Shown here: positions 5,281-6,773 of the stretch, piece after piece
Layout of the letters: each line of letters begins with the position of its first letter
How positions within the stretch are numbered: position 1 is the stretch's first letter
DNA from: Trueperaceae bacterium
GTDB taxonomy: Bacteria; Deinococcota; Deinococci; Deinococcales; Trueperaceae
Direction of reading: 5' to 3'
Length of the DNA stretch: 6,773 nucleotides
Assembly: GCA_024636105.1 (NCBI GenBank)
Contig: JAGXHO010000082.1
Coordinates: forward strand, 1-6,773
Translations under genes and position numbers: made by a program
Notes under the pieces: model-generated
Seen by the model: the letters and a program-made list of their open reading frames with translations, nothing else
What the model was told of the DNA's origin: nothing
The model's database searches: none

Positions 5281-6393
5281 ATGCGCACATTCGCCACGCT
5301 GGTCGCCGCCGCCCTTATCTCGGTCGGCATCGCCCAGGACTACGTCTTCGGCATCACCTTCGACGCGGGCGGCAAGTTCGACGGCTCGTTCAACGAGGGC
5401 ACGTTCCGCGGGTTGGAGCGCGCCATCGCCGACCTCGAGGCGGCCGACGGTCTCGAGATCGACCTGCTCGAGTTCGAGGGCACGCCGGACACCGCCGCCC
5501 AGGGCATGCGCCAGATCGCGTCCGAAGGCGTCGAGCTCATCGTCTCGCCCGGGTTCTTGCAGGCGGACGCCATCGCGGCCGTATCGGCCGAGTACCCCGA
5601 CACCTACTTCGTGCTGATCGACGACGTCCGTGAAGGCCCGAACGTCCGTTCGGTCGTCTTCAAGGAGCACGAGGGCTCGTTCCTCGTCGGCTACATCGCC
5701 GGCGCGCTGACGCAGACCGGCGTCGTCGGCTTCGTCGGCGGGATGGACATCCCGCTGATCCGCGCCTTCGACCTCGGCTTCCAGGAAGGCGTCGCCTACG
5801 CCTGCCCCGACTGCACGGTCGTCAGCAACTACGTGGGCGTCACGCCCGACGCGTGGAACGATCCCACCCGGGCCAAGGAGCTCGCCACCGCTCAACAGGC
5901 CCAGGGCGCCGACATCGTCTTCGCCGCCGCCGGCGCGTCCGGCAACGGCGTGATCGACTTCGTCAAGGAGACGCAGTGCTTCCAGGGCGCCTCCCGCGAG
6001 ACCGCGCTCACCGAAGCGCTCGCGTCCGTGCCTACGTACGCCGGCTACGACGCCGCGTGCCCGGCCGGTTCGCAGCCGCTGTTCTTCATCGGCGTCGACA
6101 GCAACCAGAACCCGTTGGGCGACACCGACGGCGACGCGGCCACCCTCAACCACGGCTTGACCTCGATGCTCAAGCGCGTCGACGTGGCGGCCTACACGGC
6201 GGCGCAGGACGTCGTCGCCGGCACCTTCGAACCCGGCACCGTCGTCCTCGGCCTCGCCGAGGAAGGCGTGGGCTACTCGATGGACGCCTTCAACGAGGCG
6301 CTGATCCCCGCGGCGCTCGTGACCGAGCTCCAGGTCGTGACCGACATGATCGTGTCGGGCCAGCTCGTCGTCACCGACTACCGCGCCCCGTAA
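5281..6393 (+). CDS. BMP/PnrA-family extracytoplasmic substrate-binding protein
   Basis: Secreted binding protein of the basic membrane protein family (PnrA/Med/TmpC-like), which usually delivers nucleosides or related solutes to an ABC importer. The 370-residue product begins with an n-region and hydrophobic core (MRTFATLVAAALISVGIAQ), probably cut by signal peptidase I near residues 18-19. There is no lipobox cysteine, so it is not an obvious lipoprotein. Family landmarks are FDAGGKFDGSFNEGTFRGL (27-45), a helix plus 'ELIVSPGF' strand (85-92), EGSFLVGYIAGALT (131-144), GFVGGMDIPLI (150-160) and GVDSNQNPLG (271-280). An unusual stretch of about 35-40 residues lies between VIDFVKE and LFFIGVDSNQ. 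It contains Cys233 and Cys260; Cys175 and Cys178 form a CPDC motif. ATG 5281 follows a strong AGGAGG. No permease or ATPase gene is adjacent; rnpB follows instead. The substrate is not deducible here. Confidence 0.93.
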   Translation: MRTFATLVAAALISVGIAQDYVFGITFDAGGKFDGSFNEGTFRGLERAIADLEAADGLEIDLLEFEGTPDTAAQGMRQIASEGVELIVSPGFLQADAIAAVSAEYPDTYFVLIDDVREGPNVRSVVFKEHEGSFLVGYIAGALTQTGVVGFVGGMDIPLIRAFDLGFQEGVAYACPDCTVVSNYVGVTPDAWNDPTRAKELATAQQAQGADIVFAAAGASGNGVIDFVKETQCFQGASRETALTEALASVPTYAGYDAACPAGSQPLFFIGVDSNQNPLGDTDGDAATLNHGLTSMLKRVDVAAYTAAQDVVAGTFEPGTVVLGLAEEGVGYSMDAFNEALIPAALVTELQVVTDMIVSGQLVVTDYRAP

Positions 6394-6430
6394 CGGCGCC
6401 TTCGTCGGCGTGAGCGCCGTCCAGGACGGC

Positions 6431-6474
6431 GCACGGAGAGGGGCGGTCCCTGCTGGGACCGCCCCTCTCCGTGC
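6431..6474 (+). terminator. Perfect 20-bp hairpin after the BMP-family gene
   Basis: The arms 6431-6450 and 6455-6474 are perfectly complementary over 20 bp, with a TGCT loop. The stem is very GC-rich and begins 37 bp after the BMP stop codon. There is no T-run; the next bases are TAGGAT, the -10 of rnpB. It is most likely a transcription terminator, or an RNA 3'-end stabiliser, that insulates rnpB from the upstream gene. Absence of a U-tract lowers confidence in classic intrinsic termination. Confidence 0.65.
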
Positions 6475-6480
6475 TAGGAT
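6472..6480 (+). promoter_or_regulatory. Extended -10 promoter of rnpB
   Basis: TGcTAGGAT fits an extended -10 (TGn plus TAnnnT). It implies transcription starting near 6486-6488, just before the first RNase P RNA helix. The TGC of the element is also the last three bases of the upstream hairpin stem, and any -35 would fall within the hairpin. No TTGACA-like sequence is present there. Confidence 0.5.
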
Positions 6481-6486
6481 GTGGAG

Positions 6487-6773
<287 letters not shown>

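Overview
The window is very GC-rich, with long spurious open frames in almost every reading frame. Several genes sit directly behind TAnnnT or extended TGnTAnnnT hexamers with no room for a leader or ribosome site. Together with the family types, this suggests a Deinococcota-like bacterium (Deinococcus/Truepera/Thermus relatives). That assignment is inferred from style and protein resemblance, not from a marker search.

Layout. A leftward gene cut by the left edge (592 to <1) looks like the N-terminal part of the primosome protein PriA. Head to head with it, across only 44 bp, is purM (637-1680) for purine synthesis. purM converges on a leftward cluster that reads luxS (4426-3929), an OmpR-type response regulator (3872-3195) and its histidine kinase (3172-1712), with gaps of 56 and 22 bp. 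Divergent from luxS across 195 bp is a small NYN/PIN-like putative ribonuclease (4622-5143). It is followed by a repeat-rich intergenic region and a secreted BMP/PnrA-type substrate-binding protein (5281-6393). A perfect 20-bp hairpin (6431-6474) closes that gene and abuts the promoter of rnpB, the RNase P RNA, which runs off the right edge.

How the parts fit. PurM, PriA, LuxS and RNase P are housekeeping functions. The most suggestive linkage is luxS with a two-component system in one apparent transcription unit, which could tie activated-methyl-cycle or AI-2 output to a signalling pathway. The BMP protein is a probable nucleoside or similar small-solute receptor without its transporter genes nearby. 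I found no mobile element, tRNA, CRISPR array or clearly new multi-gene defence or biosynthetic system. The points most worth checking are promoter architecture, the luxS-kinase operon and the regulatory DNA around the BMP gene and rnpB.
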